This document shows positions 55,692 to 64,000 of a stretch of 64,000 nucleotides of DNA, piece after piece. The translations under genes were made by a program, and so were the position numbers. The notes under the pieces were generated by a model, which ran no database searches, was not told where the DNA came from, and saw only the letters and a list, made by a program, of their open reading frames with translations. This DNA is from Pseudonocardia kujensis. Lineage in GTDB: Bacteria; Actinomycetota; Actinomycetes; Mycobacteriales; Pseudonocardiaceae. The stretch is from the NCBI RefSeq assembly GCF_021283305.1, contig NZ_JAJSOK010000001.1, positions 248,001-312,000 of the forward strand, in the 5' to 3' direction. How positions within the stretch are numbered: position 1 is the stretch's first letter; each line of letters starts with the position of its first letter.

Positions 55692-57556
55692 TGCTGCACG
55701 AAGCGCTGCGGGCCGGACGACTGACCCTGCGCAACCGCCTCGTCTTCACCGCCCACCTCACCGGCTACGCGACGGACGGCCTGCCCACCCGGGAGCACGC
55801 CGCCTACTACGCCGCCCGGGCCGCGGGCGGGGCCGGGATGGTGATCACCGAGGAGCACTCGGTCCATCCGCACGACCGCCCCTACGAGAAGCTCATCCGC
55901 GGCCACGACCCCGCGGTGCTCCCGGGCTACCGCGCGCTCACCGACGCCGTGCACGCGCACGGCGCGGTCGTCCTCGCCCAGCTCAACCACAACGGGCCGC
56001 AGTCCTCCGGGATGTACTCCCGCGAGCCCGTCCGCGGGCCCTCCGCCGTCCCCGACCCGATGTTCCGCGAGGTCCCGGTCGCGATGACGGAGGCGGACCT
56101 CGACGACGTCGTGGCCGGGTACGCGCGCACCGCGCGGCACTGCGTCGAGGGCGGGTTCGACGGCGTCGAGCTGCAGTGCTCGCACGCCTCCCTGGTCCGC
56201 TGCTTCCTCTCCCCCGCGACCAACCACCGCGACGACGTGTACGGCGGCACCCTGGAGAACCGGGCCCGGCTGCTGCTCCGGATCGTCGCCGCGGTCCGGC
56301 GGGAGCTGGGGGGCCGGGTCCTCGGCGTGCGGATCGGCGGCGAGGAGGGCATCGAGGGCGGGATCGGGCTCGACGCGGGGGTCGCCCTGGCCCGCCTGCT
56401 CGAGCGGACCGGCGAGGTCGACCACCTCAACACCTCGATCGGCGTGGCCACGGCGTCGCTGCACCTCATCGAGGCCTCGATGCACACGCCGGCCGACTAC
56501 GCGACCTTCATCCCCTCGGCGATCAGGGCGGCGGTGCGGCTCCCGGTCGTCGCGGTCGGACGCTTCACCGAGCCCGCGGTCGCGGAGCGGGCGTTGGTCG
56601 AGGGGCACTGCGACCTGGTCGGCGTCGCGCGGGGACAGATCGCCTCCCCGGACTTCGCGGCGCCGGCCGGGCCGACCCGGGTCTGCGTGGGGTGCAACCA
56701 GGACTGTGTCGGCCGGGTCGGGATGAACCGTCCACTGCGCTGCGCGGTGAACCCGCGGGCCGGGCGGGAGGCCGTCCCGCTGCCGGCGCCCGGCGTGCCG
56801 CGGCGGGTGGTCGTCGTGGGGGGCGGCCCGGCGGGGCTGCGGGCCGCCGCGACGGCCGCCGCCCGCGGACACCGGGTGACCCTCTACGAGCGCGACCGGC
56901 CGGGCGGGCAGCTCGCCCTCGCCGCCCTGGCGCCCGGGCGGGGCGAGCTCGCCCACGTCGTCCGGGACCTCCTCGGCGAGTGCGAGCGGGCCGGGGTCGA
57001 GATCGTGCACGGCGAGCCCGGGGACCTCGGGAGCGCCGACGCCGTCGTCCTGGCCACGGGAGCCCGACCGGCCCGCCGGCCCGGCACGGTCGACGTCCGG
57101 GACGTGCTCGCCGGCACCGCCGCGCCCACCGGCGCCGTGCTCGTCGTCGACGAGCTGGGTTTCCACCACGCCACCTCCGTGGCCGAGCTGCTGGCCGCCC
57201 GCGGCTGCACCGTGGAGATCGTGACCCCGGGGATGGTGGTCGGCCAGGACCTCGGCCTGACGCTCGACCGGGAGGGCTTCCGCCGCCGGGCGCACGCGGC
57301 CGGCATCCGGCTCACCACGGCCCGGCTCGTGACGGCCGTCGAACCGGGCCGGGCGACCCTGGTGCACCATCCCACGGGCAGGAGCGAGACGAGGGAGGTC
57401 GACGCCGTGGTCTGTGCGGTCCCCGCCGAGCCCGACGACGCCCTGTGGTCCACACTGCGTCACCGTGCCGGGGTCCACCGGATCGGTGACTGCCTGGCCC
57501 CGCGGCGGATGGACGCCGCGCTCCGCGACGGCGAGCGGCTGGCGGTGAGCCTGTGA
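55691..57556 (+). CDS. Mycofactocin-system FadH/OYE-family oxidoreductase 2
   Basis: A 621-residue enzyme with an intact layout: OYE barrel (LTLRNRLVFTAHLTGYATDG, LAQLNHNGPQSSGMYSREPV, GFDGVELQCSHASLVRCFLS), a full 4Fe-4S site (VCVGCNQDCVGRVGMNRPLR + C) and an FAD/NAD domain (VVVVGGGPAGLRAAATAAAR). It probably moves electrons between NAD(P)H, flavin and an unsaturated substrate; a link to mycofactocin rests on co-occurrence. ATG overlaps the upstream stop by one base. No repeat insertions are present. Confidence 0.9.
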   Translation: MLHEALRAGRLTLRNRLVFTAHLTGYATDGLPTREHAAYYAARAAGGAGMVITEEHSVHPHDRPYEKLIRGHDPAVLPGYRALTDAVHAHGAVVLAQLNHNGPQSSGMYSREPVRGPSAVPDPMFREVPVAMTEADLDDVVAGYARTARHCVEGGFDGVELQCSHASLVRCFLSPATNHRDDVYGGTLENRARLLLRIVAAVRRELGGRVLGVRIGGEEGIEGGIGLDAGVALARLLERTGEVDHLNTSIGVATASLHLIEASMHTPADYATFIPSAIRAAVRLPVVAVGRFTEPAVAERALVEGHCDLVGVARGQIASPDFAAPAGPTRVCVGCNQDCVGRVGMNRPLRCAVNPRAGREAVPLPAPGVPRRVVVVGGGPAGLRAAATAAARGHRVTLYERDRPGGQLALAALAPGRGELAHVVRDLLGECERAGVEIVHGEPGDLGSADAVVLATGARPARRPGTVDVRDVLAGTAAPTGAVLVVDELGFHHATSVAELLAARGCTVEIVTPGMVVGQDLGLTLDREGFRRRAHAAGIRLTTARLVTAVEPGRATLVHHPTGRSETREVDAVVCAVPAEPDDALWSTLRHRAGVHRIGDCLAPRRMDAALRDGERLAVSL

Positions 57557-57574
57557 AACCTGAGAGTGGTGTCC

Positions 57575-57599
57575 ACCTGTGGATCCACACTGTGGACAA
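57575..57599. promoter_or_regulatory. DnaA-box-like cluster between OYE-2 and mftE
   Basis: TGTGGACAA (57591-57599) is the exact reverse complement of the actinomycete DnaA box TTGTCCACA. TGTGGATCCACA, a perfect 12-bp palindrome, adjoins it, and GTCCACC precedes that. Three box-like elements occur within 30 bases. Confidence 0.45.
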
Positions 57600-57620
57600 C
57601 CTCGTTCGCGCAGGTCGACG

Positions 57621-58328
57621 GTGAGGGCGGACGAGCTCACGTGGACGGTCCTCGCCGACGGTCCACCCCGGAGCATGGTCGTGCCGGTCGGGTCGGTCGA
57701 GCAGCACGGGCCCCATCTGCCGTTGACGACGGACGTGCGCGTGGCGGAGCGGGTGGCCGCCCGGATGGAGCAGCGCGATCCCGCTCTGGTGCTCGCCCCC
57801 GCCGTCGCGTACGGCGCCGCGGGGGAGCACGAGGGGTTCCCGGGCACGGTCTCGATCGGCCACGAGGCCCTGCGCGCGGTGCTGGTCGAGCTCGGCCGCT
57901 CGGCCTGCCGGTGGGCGGCCCGGCTGGTGTTCGTCAACGGCCACGGCGGCAACGTCGCCACCCTGGTCGAGGCCGTCCGGCTGCTCCGCTACGAGGGCCG
58001 CGACGCCGCCTGGGTGCCCTGCGTGGCGCCGGGCGTCCGCGGCGACGCACACGCCGGCCGCACCGAGACCTCCCTGATGCTCGCCCTCGGAGGTCGGGTC
58101 GGCGACGAGCGCGAAACCGGCGCGACCGCCCCGCTGCGCGAGCTGCTGCCGGAGATGCGGGAGAAGGGCGTGGCCGGGGTCAGCCCCAACGGCATCCTCG
58201 GTGACCCGCGCGGCGCCTCCGCCGAGGAGGGCGAGGCCCTGCTCGCCGCGATGACCGACGCGCTCACCGCCGCCGTCGCACGATGGGAGCCGGACGAGGG
58301 AACGGGCCGGCTGGCGTTCGGGAGCTGA
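57621..58328 (+). CDS. mftE: Mycofactocin precursor peptidase MftE (creatininase family)
   Basis: A 235-residue metal-dependent peptidase that releases the modified Val-Tyr core (with Gly) from MftA. The creatininase metal site is visible in PVGSVEQHGPHLPLTTD (E27, H29, D38) and further in FVNGHGGNVATLVEA and DAHAGRTETSLMLALG. The GTG at 57621 is the start that fits the family; an upstream GTG at 57579 would read through the DnaA-box-like sequence. It follows OYE-2 by 64 bases. Confidence 0.93.
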   Translation: MRADELTWTVLADGPPRSMVVPVGSVEQHGPHLPLTTDVRVAERVAARMEQRDPALVLAPAVAYGAAGEHEGFPGTVSIGHEALRAVLVELGRSACRWAARLVFVNGHGGNVATLVEAVRLLRYEGRDAAWVPCVAPGVRGDAHAGRTETSLMLALGGRVGDERETGATAPLRELLPEMREKGVAGVSPNGILGDPRGASAEEGEALLAAMTDALTAAVARWEPDEGTGRLAFGS

Positions 58329-58395
58329 CCCGTTCGCGCTGGTGAAGGTCCCCGCGGTTGCGCGCGCCGCCGAAGGGATGCCGGTCGTGTCGGCC

Positions 58396-59547
58396 TCACC
58401 GCGCGGTGGTCGCCACCAGCAGCGGCACCAGCTGCTCCGCCGCGGTCAGCGAGCCGTGCTGGCCGGGCAGGCCGGCGAGGACCGGCTCGGCGACCGTCCG
58501 CACCACCCCGGCCGACCCGCGCAGCGCGACGACGAGATCCCCGATCCGGTCGGCGACGTGCGGCCCGAGCGGACCGAACCAGTCCGCGGCCACCGCCACG
58601 TCCCGCGTGACGACCCAGGCGTCGTCCGCGAGGGTCTCCCGCCAGGCGGCCTGCACCTCGTCGAGCGCGCCCTCCTCGACGTAGACGTGCCGGGCCCGCG
58701 GGTCACCGCCGAGCAGCCGGACGCCGAGCCGCAGCGGGGCGAGCTCGTCGGCGTCGTAGCGGCGGGTCACCTGGACCATGCCGTGGTCACCGGTGACCAC
58801 GAGCAGCGCGTCGCGCGGCAGCCGGTCGGCGACCGTCTCCACGAGCCGGTCGATCTGCCGCAGCTGGTAGCGCCACGCCACCGACCCCGGACCGTGCACG
58901 TGGCCGAGGGTGTCGAGGTCGGCGTGGTAGCCGTAGCAGAGCCGGCGGCCCGGGCCGGCGAGCGCGTCCGCGACCTCGGCGGCGAGGTCGCCGAGCGCCA
59001 GCACCCCGCGGTAGTGCCCGCCGCGCAGCGCCGCCCGGGTCAGGCCGGAGCCGCGGAAGGCCCGCGGCCCCACCGCGGTCACCCGCACCCCGTCGGCCGC
59101 GGCCCGTTCGAGCGCGGTGGGCGCGGGCTGGATCTGCTCCGGCGGCAGGGACTCGCGCAGGTCGGCGGGCTCGGGTTCGCCGTAGGTGGTCCATTTCAGC
59201 GAGTCGAGAAGCGCGTCGCCGCAGGCCCGGAAGCTGATCCCGACCACGCCGTGCCCGCCAGGCGGCAGCCCGGTGCCGAGCGAGGTGATGCTGATGGAGG
59301 TGCTCGACGGGAAGCCGACGGTCAGCGGCTCGCCCGCGAGCGAGGTCAGGAACGGCGCGTCGTCGGCGTGGTCCCGGAGCAGCTCGGCGCCCAGCCCGTC
59401 GACGAGCAGGACCGCGGCTGCGCGCACCGGCGGCAGCGGGATCGCGGGTGCCGGACCGGCCACGCCCAGCGCGGCGAGGACGGCGGGGAACACCTCGGCC
59501 AGCGAGCGCTCGCCGTACCGCGGGAGCAGCTGATCAGCGGTGGACAC
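58396..59547 (-). CDS. Alkaline phosphatase-superfamily nucleotide pyrophosphatase/phosphodiesterase
   Basis: A 383-residue enzyme of the type I phosphodiesterase/nucleotide pyrophosphatase family. Metal and nucleophile residues appear in AAVLLVDGLGAELLRDHADD, FPSSTSISITSLGTGLPPGG (Thr/Ser nucleophile region), GYHADLDTLGHVHGPGS, LVVTGDHGMVQV and GLPGQHGSLT. It lies on the opposite strand within the mft locus, between mftE and mftF, so it is transcribed independently. A start at 59568 is also possible. The substrate is unknown. Confidence 0.85.
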   Translation of the reverse strand: MSTADQLLPRYGERSLAEVFPAVLAALGVAGPAPAIPLPPVRAAAVLLVDGLGAELLRDHADDAPFLTSLAGEPLTVGFPSSTSISITSLGTGLPPGGHGVVGISFRACGDALLDSLKWTTYGEPEPADLRESLPPEQIQPAPTALERAAADGVRVTAVGPRAFRGSGLTRAALRGGHYRGVLALGDLAAEVADALAGPGRRLCYGYHADLDTLGHVHGPGSVAWRYQLRQIDRLVETVADRLPRDALLVVTGDHGMVQVTRRYDADELAPLRLGVRLLGGDPRARHVYVEEGALDEVQAAWRETLADDAWVVTRDVAVAADWFGPLGPHVADRIGDLVVALRGSAGVVRTVAEPVLAGLPGQHGSLTAAEQLVPLLVATTAR

Positions 59548-59609
59548 GGCGTGAGCGTCCCACGTCACGGGGCGGTCCCGGGAGCACGCCCGCGTGTTTG
59601 GATTCCCGG

Positions 59610-61073
59610 GTGGGTGCGACGAGGCCGGGACCGTTGCCGGACGGGATGCGGGTGGTGCTGGACCGGCGGGTGCGCCGGCTGGCCGGGCGCGACGGCGGGT
59701 CGGCGCTGCTCGGCGGGGCGCCGCCCAAGCTCGTCCACCTGACCGCGCGGGCGCAGGCCGTCCTCGGTGCGGGCGACTCGGTGACCGTCGCGGACCCGAC
59801 CTCCCGGGCCCTGGCCCGCACGCTGCTCGACTCCGGTCTCGCCCACCCGGCCCACCCGATCCCCGGCGGGCCGAGGCGCGGCGAGGTCACGGTCGTCGTC
59901 CCGGTGAAGGACCGCCCGCTCGACCGGCTGCTCGCCACCCTGCCCGCGGACCTCGGCGGCCTGGTCGTGGTCGACGACGGCGGGGCGGACCCCGAGGGAC
60001 TCGCCGCCACGGTCGAGGCCGCCGGCGGCCGCGTGATCCGGCACGAGACCCCGCGCGGACCGGCCGCCGCCCGCAATGCCGGGCTGGCCGCCGCCACCAC
60101 GCCGCTGGTGATGTTCCTGGACTCCGACGTCGTGCCGCAGCCGGGCTGGCTCGACCCGCTGCTGGAGCACCTCGCCGACCCGGCCGTGGCGCTCGTGGCC
60201 CCGCGGATCGTGGCACTGCATCCGGTCGGTCCCGATGGTCGGCTCCGCAGGCTCCGGCTCCGGAGCGCGATCGGCCGGTACGAGGCCGTCCGGTCCAGCC
60301 TGGACCTGGGCCCCGATCCGGCGCTCATCGTGCCGCGCAGCCGGGTCGCCTACGTGCCGAGCGCGGCGATGCTGGTCCGGCGCGACGCCGTCGGTGCGGG
60401 GTTCGACGAGGACATGCACGTGGCCGAGGACGTCGACCTCGTGCTGCGGCTGCACGCCGCGGGCAGGCGCCTGCGCTACGAGCCCGCCGCCCGCGTCGCG
60501 CACGACCACCGGACGACACCGGGCGCGTGGTGGCTGCGCAAGGCCTACTACGGCACGGGCGCCGCCCCGCTCGCCCGCCGGCACCGGGGTGCGGTCCCGC
60601 CGATGGTGCTCAGCCCGTGGACGGCGGCGGCGTGTGCGGCGCTGCTGGCGCAGCGCCGGTGGTCGGTGCCGGTGGCGGCGGTGGTCACCGGCGTGGCGGC
60701 GGAACGGTTGTCCCGCAAGCTCTCCCGGCTCGAACGGCCGCGGGTGTCGGCGGCCCGGCTGGCCGGGCTCGGGCTCTCCGGCGCCGCCCTGCAGGTCGCG
60801 AACGCGCTGCTGCGCCACCACTGGCCCGTCACCGCGGCCCTGGTGCCCTTCTCCCGGCGCCTGCGGCGGGCGGTGCTGCTCGCCGCGGTCGCCGAGGGGC
60901 TGGGGGACTGGTGGACGCACCGGCACCACGACCCGGCCGTTCGACCGGACCCCGTGACCCACCTGGTCGCCCACCGCCTGGACGACCTGGCGTACGGCGC
61001 GGGGCTCTGGTGGGGCGCCGGGAAGGCCCGCGACACGGCCGCGCTCCGCCCCGTCGCACCCGGTCGGAAGTGA
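59610..61073 (+). CDS. mftF: Mycofactocin glycosyltransferase MftF
   Basis: A 487-residue family 2 glycosyltransferase. The beginning (PLPDGMRVVLDRRVRRLAGR, ALLGGAPPKLVHLTARAQAV) matches the MftF N-domain, so the GTG at 59610 is preferred over the ATG at 59646. The GT-A core has EVTVVVPVKDRPLDRLLATL, RGPAAARNAGLAAATTPLVM, FLDSDVVPQPGW (DxD) and EDMHVAEDVDLVLRLHAAGR. C-terminal hydrophobic helices suggest a membrane-bound protein. MftF adds glucose units to the mycofactocin core. It closes the mft locus. Confidence 0.95.
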   Translation: MGATRPGPLPDGMRVVLDRRVRRLAGRDGGSALLGGAPPKLVHLTARAQAVLGAGDSVTVADPTSRALARTLLDSGLAHPAHPIPGGPRRGEVTVVVPVKDRPLDRLLATLPADLGGLVVVDDGGADPEGLAATVEAAGGRVIRHETPRGPAAARNAGLAAATTPLVMFLDSDVVPQPGWLDPLLEHLADPAVALVAPRIVALHPVGPDGRLRRLRLRSAIGRYEAVRSSLDLGPDPALIVPRSRVAYVPSAAMLVRRDAVGAGFDEDMHVAEDVDLVLRLHAAGRRLRYEPAARVAHDHRTTPGAWWLRKAYYGTGAAPLARRHRGAVPPMVLSPWTAAACAALLAQRRWSVPVAAVVTGVAAERLSRKLSRLERPRVSAARLAGLGLSGAALQVANALLRHHWPVTAALVPFSRRLRRAVLLAAVAEGLGDWWTHRHHDPAVRPDPVTHLVAHRLDDLAYGAGLWWGAGKARDTAALRPVAPGRK

Positions 61074-61349
61074 CCCGACCCCCCGAGTGGACTGGTCCGG
61101 ACGGGTGATTGGCCCTGCCCGGACGCACCGCGTCTGCGGGTCGTAGGGTCGCAACGATCCGCGGCTGCGGATCTCTCTCGGACGAGCGCGTCCGCCCTGG
61201 TGGGAGGGGACTTTGGGCGCCTTGCACCGCCTGATGATCGGGAGTGTGATGTGCTCGCCGCCACAGATGTGTGCGCGGCGCGAGAGCACACCGGCCACCG
61301 GTGGCTCTCCCGGAGGACGCGACCACCACCGCGGTTGGGAGAGAGACTC

Positions 61350-61862
61350 ATGGCAGAGGTCCGGGTCACCGTCGACGGCGTGAACTACGCCGACGAGGTC
61401 GAGCCCCGCATGTTGCTGGTCCAGTACCTCAGGGAACGGCTCGGGAAGACGGGCACGTTGATCGGCTGTGACACGAGCAACTGCGGTGCCTGCACCGTCC
61501 ACCTGAACGGGCAGAGCGTGAAGAGCTGTTCGGTACTGGCGGTCCAGGCGGACGGCGGGGAGGTGCTGACCATCGAGGGCCTGGCCCGCGACGGCCAGCT
61601 GCACCCGGTCCAGGCCGCCTTCAACGAGTGCCACGGCCTGCAGTGCGGCTACTGCACGCCCGGCATGATCATGGCCGCCGTCGACCTGCTCGGGGACAAC
61701 CCCGACCCCGACGAGGGCGAGGTGCGCGAGGGCATCGAGGGCAACCTCTGCCGCTGCACCGGCTACCAGAACATCGTGCGGTCCGTGCAGCGCGCGGCCC
61801 AGATGATGAAGCCCGGCGCGTCCGCCCCGACCGAGACGCCCGCACCCGTCGCAGGAGACTGA
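61350..61862 (+). CDS. Second molybdenum hydroxylase, 2Fe-2S subunit
   Basis: A 170-residue subunit paralogous to the one at 41126. Cluster motifs: [16 protein letters not shown] with a Cys in VKSCSVLA, and [13 protein letters not shown] with [13 protein letters not shown]. The ATG at 61350 has GGGAGAGAG upstream. It precedes its large subunit by three bases; no FAD subunit lies upstream, so that subunit may be downstream of the window or shared. The 276 bases before it contain no gene but must hold the promoter. Confidence 0.94.
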   Translation: MAEVRVTVDGVNYADEVEPRMLLVQYLRERLGKTGTLIGCDTSNCGACTVHLNGQSVKSCSVLAVQADGGEVLTIEGLARDGQLHPVQAAFNECHGLQCGYCTPGMIMAAVDLLGDNPDPDEGEVREGIEGNLCRCTGYQNIVRSVQRAAQMMKPGASAPTETPAPVAGD

Positions 61863-61865
61863 GAG

Positions 61866-64000
61866 ATGACCGCGACCGCCGACACCACCGCACTCGAGTT
61901 CGGCAAGGCCCGCGTCCGCAAGGAGGACGCCCGCCTGATCACCGGCCGGACCCGCTACACCGACGCGATCACCCCGCCTGGGACCCTGCACGTCGCCGTC
62001 GTCCGCTCCCCGCTGGCGCACGCGCGGATCACGGGCATCGACACCGCCGAGGCCAAGCGCGCCCCGGGCGTGCACGGCGTCTACACCGTCTCGGACCTGG
62101 GTGCCGACGAGGTCGGCATGCCGTGCGCCTGGCCGATCACCCCCGACCAGAAGGCGCCGCAGCGCCCCGTCCTCGCCAAGGACACCGTCCACTTCGCCGG
62201 TGAGGGCGTGGCGGTCGTCGTCGCGCGCAGCGCCGCCGAGGCCAAGGACGCCGCGGACCTCGTCGAGGTCGACTACGACCCGCTCGACCCGGTCCTCGAC
62301 ATGGAGGCCGCGCTCGCCGAGGGCGCCACCCTGGTGCACCCGGACCTGGGCACCAACGAGTCCGCCACCTGGGTCTTCGACTCCGGCGAGGCCGGCACCG
62401 GCGGCAGCGTCGCCGACGCGATCGCCGCCGCCGAGGCCGACCCGGACCAGGTCGTCGTCCGGCGCCGGTTCCGCCAGCAGCGCCTGGTCCCGGCGTTCAT
62501 GGAGCCGCGCTCCTGCGTGGTCGACCCGACCGGCGAGCAGATCGTCATCTGGTCGGCGACCCAGGTCCCGCACATCCTCCGCACCATGACCACGGTCACG
62601 CTCGGCATCCCCGAGTCGAAGCTGCGGGTCATCGCCCCCGACGTGGGCGGTGGCTTCGGCGGCAAGATCGGCGTGCTGCCCGAGGAGATGATGACGGTCC
62701 TGCTGGCCCGGAAGCTGGGTCGGCCGGTCAAGTGGACCGAGACCCGCTCGGAGTGCATGCTCACCGCCCACCACGGGCGGGACCAGATCCAGGACCTCAC
62801 GATCACCGCCAAGAAGGACGGCACGATCACGGGCCTGGACGTCAGGCTGCTCGCCGACATGGGCGCCTACCTGGGCCTGGTCGGCCCGGGCGTGCCGGTG
62901 CTGGGCGCGTTCATGTTCAACGCGATCTACAAGATCCCGGCCTACCGCTTCCAGACCACCAACGTCTTCACCACGAAGACGCTGACCGACGCCTACCGCG
63001 GCGCCGGCCGTCCGGAGGCCACGTTCGGCGTCGAGCGCATCATCGACGAGCTCGCCGTCGAGCTCGGCCGCGAGCCGCTGGAGCTGCGCGAGCAGAACTG
63101 GATCAAGCACGAGGAGTTCCCGTTCACCACGGTGTGCGGGCTGACCTACGACTCGGGCAACTACGAGCAGGCCACCGCCCGGGCCAAGGAGCTCTTCGAC
63201 TACGACGCCCTGCGCCGCGAGCAGGCCGAGCGCCGCGAGCGCGGCGACAAGGTCCAGCTGGGCATCGGCATCTCGACCTTCACCGAGATGTGCGGGCTCG
63301 CCCCGTCGCGCGTGCTCGGCTCGCTGGCCTACGGTGCCGGCGGCTGGGAGGCCGCGAGCATCCGCATGCTGGCCACCGGCAAGGTCGAGGTCATCACCGG
63401 CGCCTCCGCGCACGGGCAGGGCCACGAGACGGCCTTCAGCCAGATCGTCGCGGACAAGCTGGGCGTGCCGTTCGAGGACGTCGAGATCCTGCACGGCGAC
63501 ACCGCGTCGTCGCCCAAGGGCCTCGACACCTACGGCTCGCGGTCGCTGGTCGTCGGCGGCATCGCCATCACGATGGCCGCGGACAAGGTCATCGAGAAGG
63601 CCAAGAAGATCGCCGCGCACCTCCTCGAGGCCGACGAGGCCGACATCGAGTTCAGCGCCGGGCAGTTCACCGTCCGCGGCACGGACAAGGGCAAGGCCAT
63701 CCAGGAGATCGCGTTCGCCGCGTTCATGGCGCACGACTACCCGGAGGGCATGGAGCCGTCACTGGACTCCGACGCCGTGTACGACCCGGAGAACTTCTCC
63801 TTCCCGCACGGGACCCACCTCGCGGCCATGGAGGTCGACACCGAGACGGGCCGGGTGAACCTGCGCCACTACGTCTGCGTCGACGACATCGGCAACGTCG
63901 TCAACCCGCTGATCGCCGAGGGCCAGGTCCACGGCGGCCTCGCCCAGGGCATCGCGCAGGCGCTGTTCGAGGAGGCCAACTACGACGACCAGGGCACCCT
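61866..64000 (+). CDS. Second molybdenum hydroxylase large subunit, partial
   Basis: 711 complete codons of a xanthine oxidase-family large subunit before the window ends. Features: [60 protein letters not shown] (form II type loop, not the Cys-containing loop of true CO dehydrogenase) and [20 protein letters not shown]. The C-terminal part with the catalytic Glu is outside. It is a clear paralogue of the protein at 38850 but diverged, so the two enzymes probably use different substrates. Likely clients of the XdhC/CoxDE-type genes at 2.5-5.8 kb. Confidence 0.92.
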   Translation, partial: MTATADTTALEFGKARVRKEDARLITGRTRYTDAITPPGTLHVAVVRSPLAHARITGIDTAEAKRAPGVHGVYTVSDLGADEVGMPCAWPITPDQKAPQRPVLAKDTVHFAGEGVAVVVARSAAEAKDAADLVEVDYDPLDPVLDMEAALAEGATLVHPDLGTNESATWVFDSGEAGTGGSVADAIAAAEADPDQVVVRRRFRQQRLVPAFMEPRSCVVDPTGEQIVIWSATQVPHILRTMTTVTLGIPESKLRVIAPDVGGGFGGKIGVLPEEMMTVLLARKLGRPVKWTETRSECMLTAHHGRDQIQDLTITAKKDGTITGLDVRLLADMGAYLGLVGPGVPVLGAFMFNAIYKIPAYRFQTTNVFTTKTLTDAYRGAGRPEATFGVERIIDELAVELGREPLELREQNWIKHEEFPFTTVCGLTYDSGNYEQATARAKELFDYDALRREQAERRERGDKVQLGIGISTFTEMCGLAPSRVLGSLAYGAGGWEAASIRMLATGKVEVITGASAHGQGHETAFSQIVADKLGVPFEDVEILHGDTASSPKGLDTYGSRSLVVGGIAITMAADKVIEKAKKIAAHLLEADEADIEFSAGQFTVRGTDKGKAIQEIAFAAFMAHDYPEGMEPSLDSDAVYDPENFSFPHGTHLAAMEVDTETGRVNLRHYVCVDDIGNVVNPLIAEGQVHGGLAQGIAQALFEEANYDDQGT

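Noticed and set aside
59565..63734. 1389-codon open frame on the minus strand opposite mftF and the hydroxylase genes
   Set aside because: Antisense shadow of three well-supported genes with clear family motifs on the plus strand.

Overview
The window looks like chromosomal DNA of a very GC-rich actinomycete of the Pseudonocardia/Amycolatopsis kind. It carries two Rpf proteins, a conservon (cvnABCD), a mycofactocin locus, an NDMA-type methanol dehydrogenase and many GTG starts. Two blocks follow, as I remember it, the Mycobacterium tuberculosis gene order: rpf-moaE-mog-moaC ... Rv0862c-like ... XPB helicase (Rv0861c-Rv0867c region), and groEL-moeA-psd-pssA-AAA ATPase-LytR_C protein-DUF3263-def (Rv0429c-Rv0440 region).

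Layout. 1-5.8 kb (minus): partial sensor kinase, iron-type alcohol dehydrogenase, then xdhC, coxE-like and coxD-like maturation genes. 6.3-10.4 kb: molybdopterin genes moaC-mog-moaE (minus) between two rpf genes (plus) whose long leaders share a CRP-type site and a stem element; then a MocA-like transferase and a 59-residue protein. 10.5-22.3 kb: helicase-associated WYL-type protein, the conservon with a giant CvnA, and the XPB helicase. 22.4-26.4 kb: small membrane proteins and three repeat fields around a DUF559 gene. 26.4-38.7 kb: groEL with two CIRCE elements, moeA, phospholipid genes, a Cdc48-like ATPase, a LytR_C protein, def, an HtrA-like protease, an F420-type reductase and thiD. 38.8-42.5 kb: a three-subunit molybdenum hydroxylase. 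42.7-45.6 kb: accessory enzymes and an HxlR regulator. 45.6-50.1 kb: a palindrome array, a VWA/MoxR pair with long His-Gly runs, and the methanol dehydrogenase mno. 51.6-61.1 kb: mftA, mftB, mftC, two FadH/OYE oxidoreductases, mftE, a phosphodiesterase on the other strand, and mftF. 61.3 kb to the end: a second molybdenum hydroxylase, cut by the window edge.

How it fits together. Two themes dominate. The first is molybdenum cofactor: synthesis (moaC, mog, moaE, moeA, MocA-like), insertion (xdhC, coxD/E-like) and two client hydroxylases. The second is alcohol oxidation with mycofactocin: the cofactor genes, two iron-family alcohol dehydrogenases, a sensor kinase, and a MoxR/VWA pair that may insert metal into the methanol dehydrogenase.

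The least explained parts are the repeat families: a 22-bp GAGTCGG element that lies between genes and inside a mycofactocin-locus oxidoreductase gene, a 60-bp array around the DUF559 gene, a 41-bp array of 24-bp palindromes, and a 31-bp array that starts in the pssA stop codon. No rRNA, tRNA, CRISPR array, transposase or phage gene was seen.
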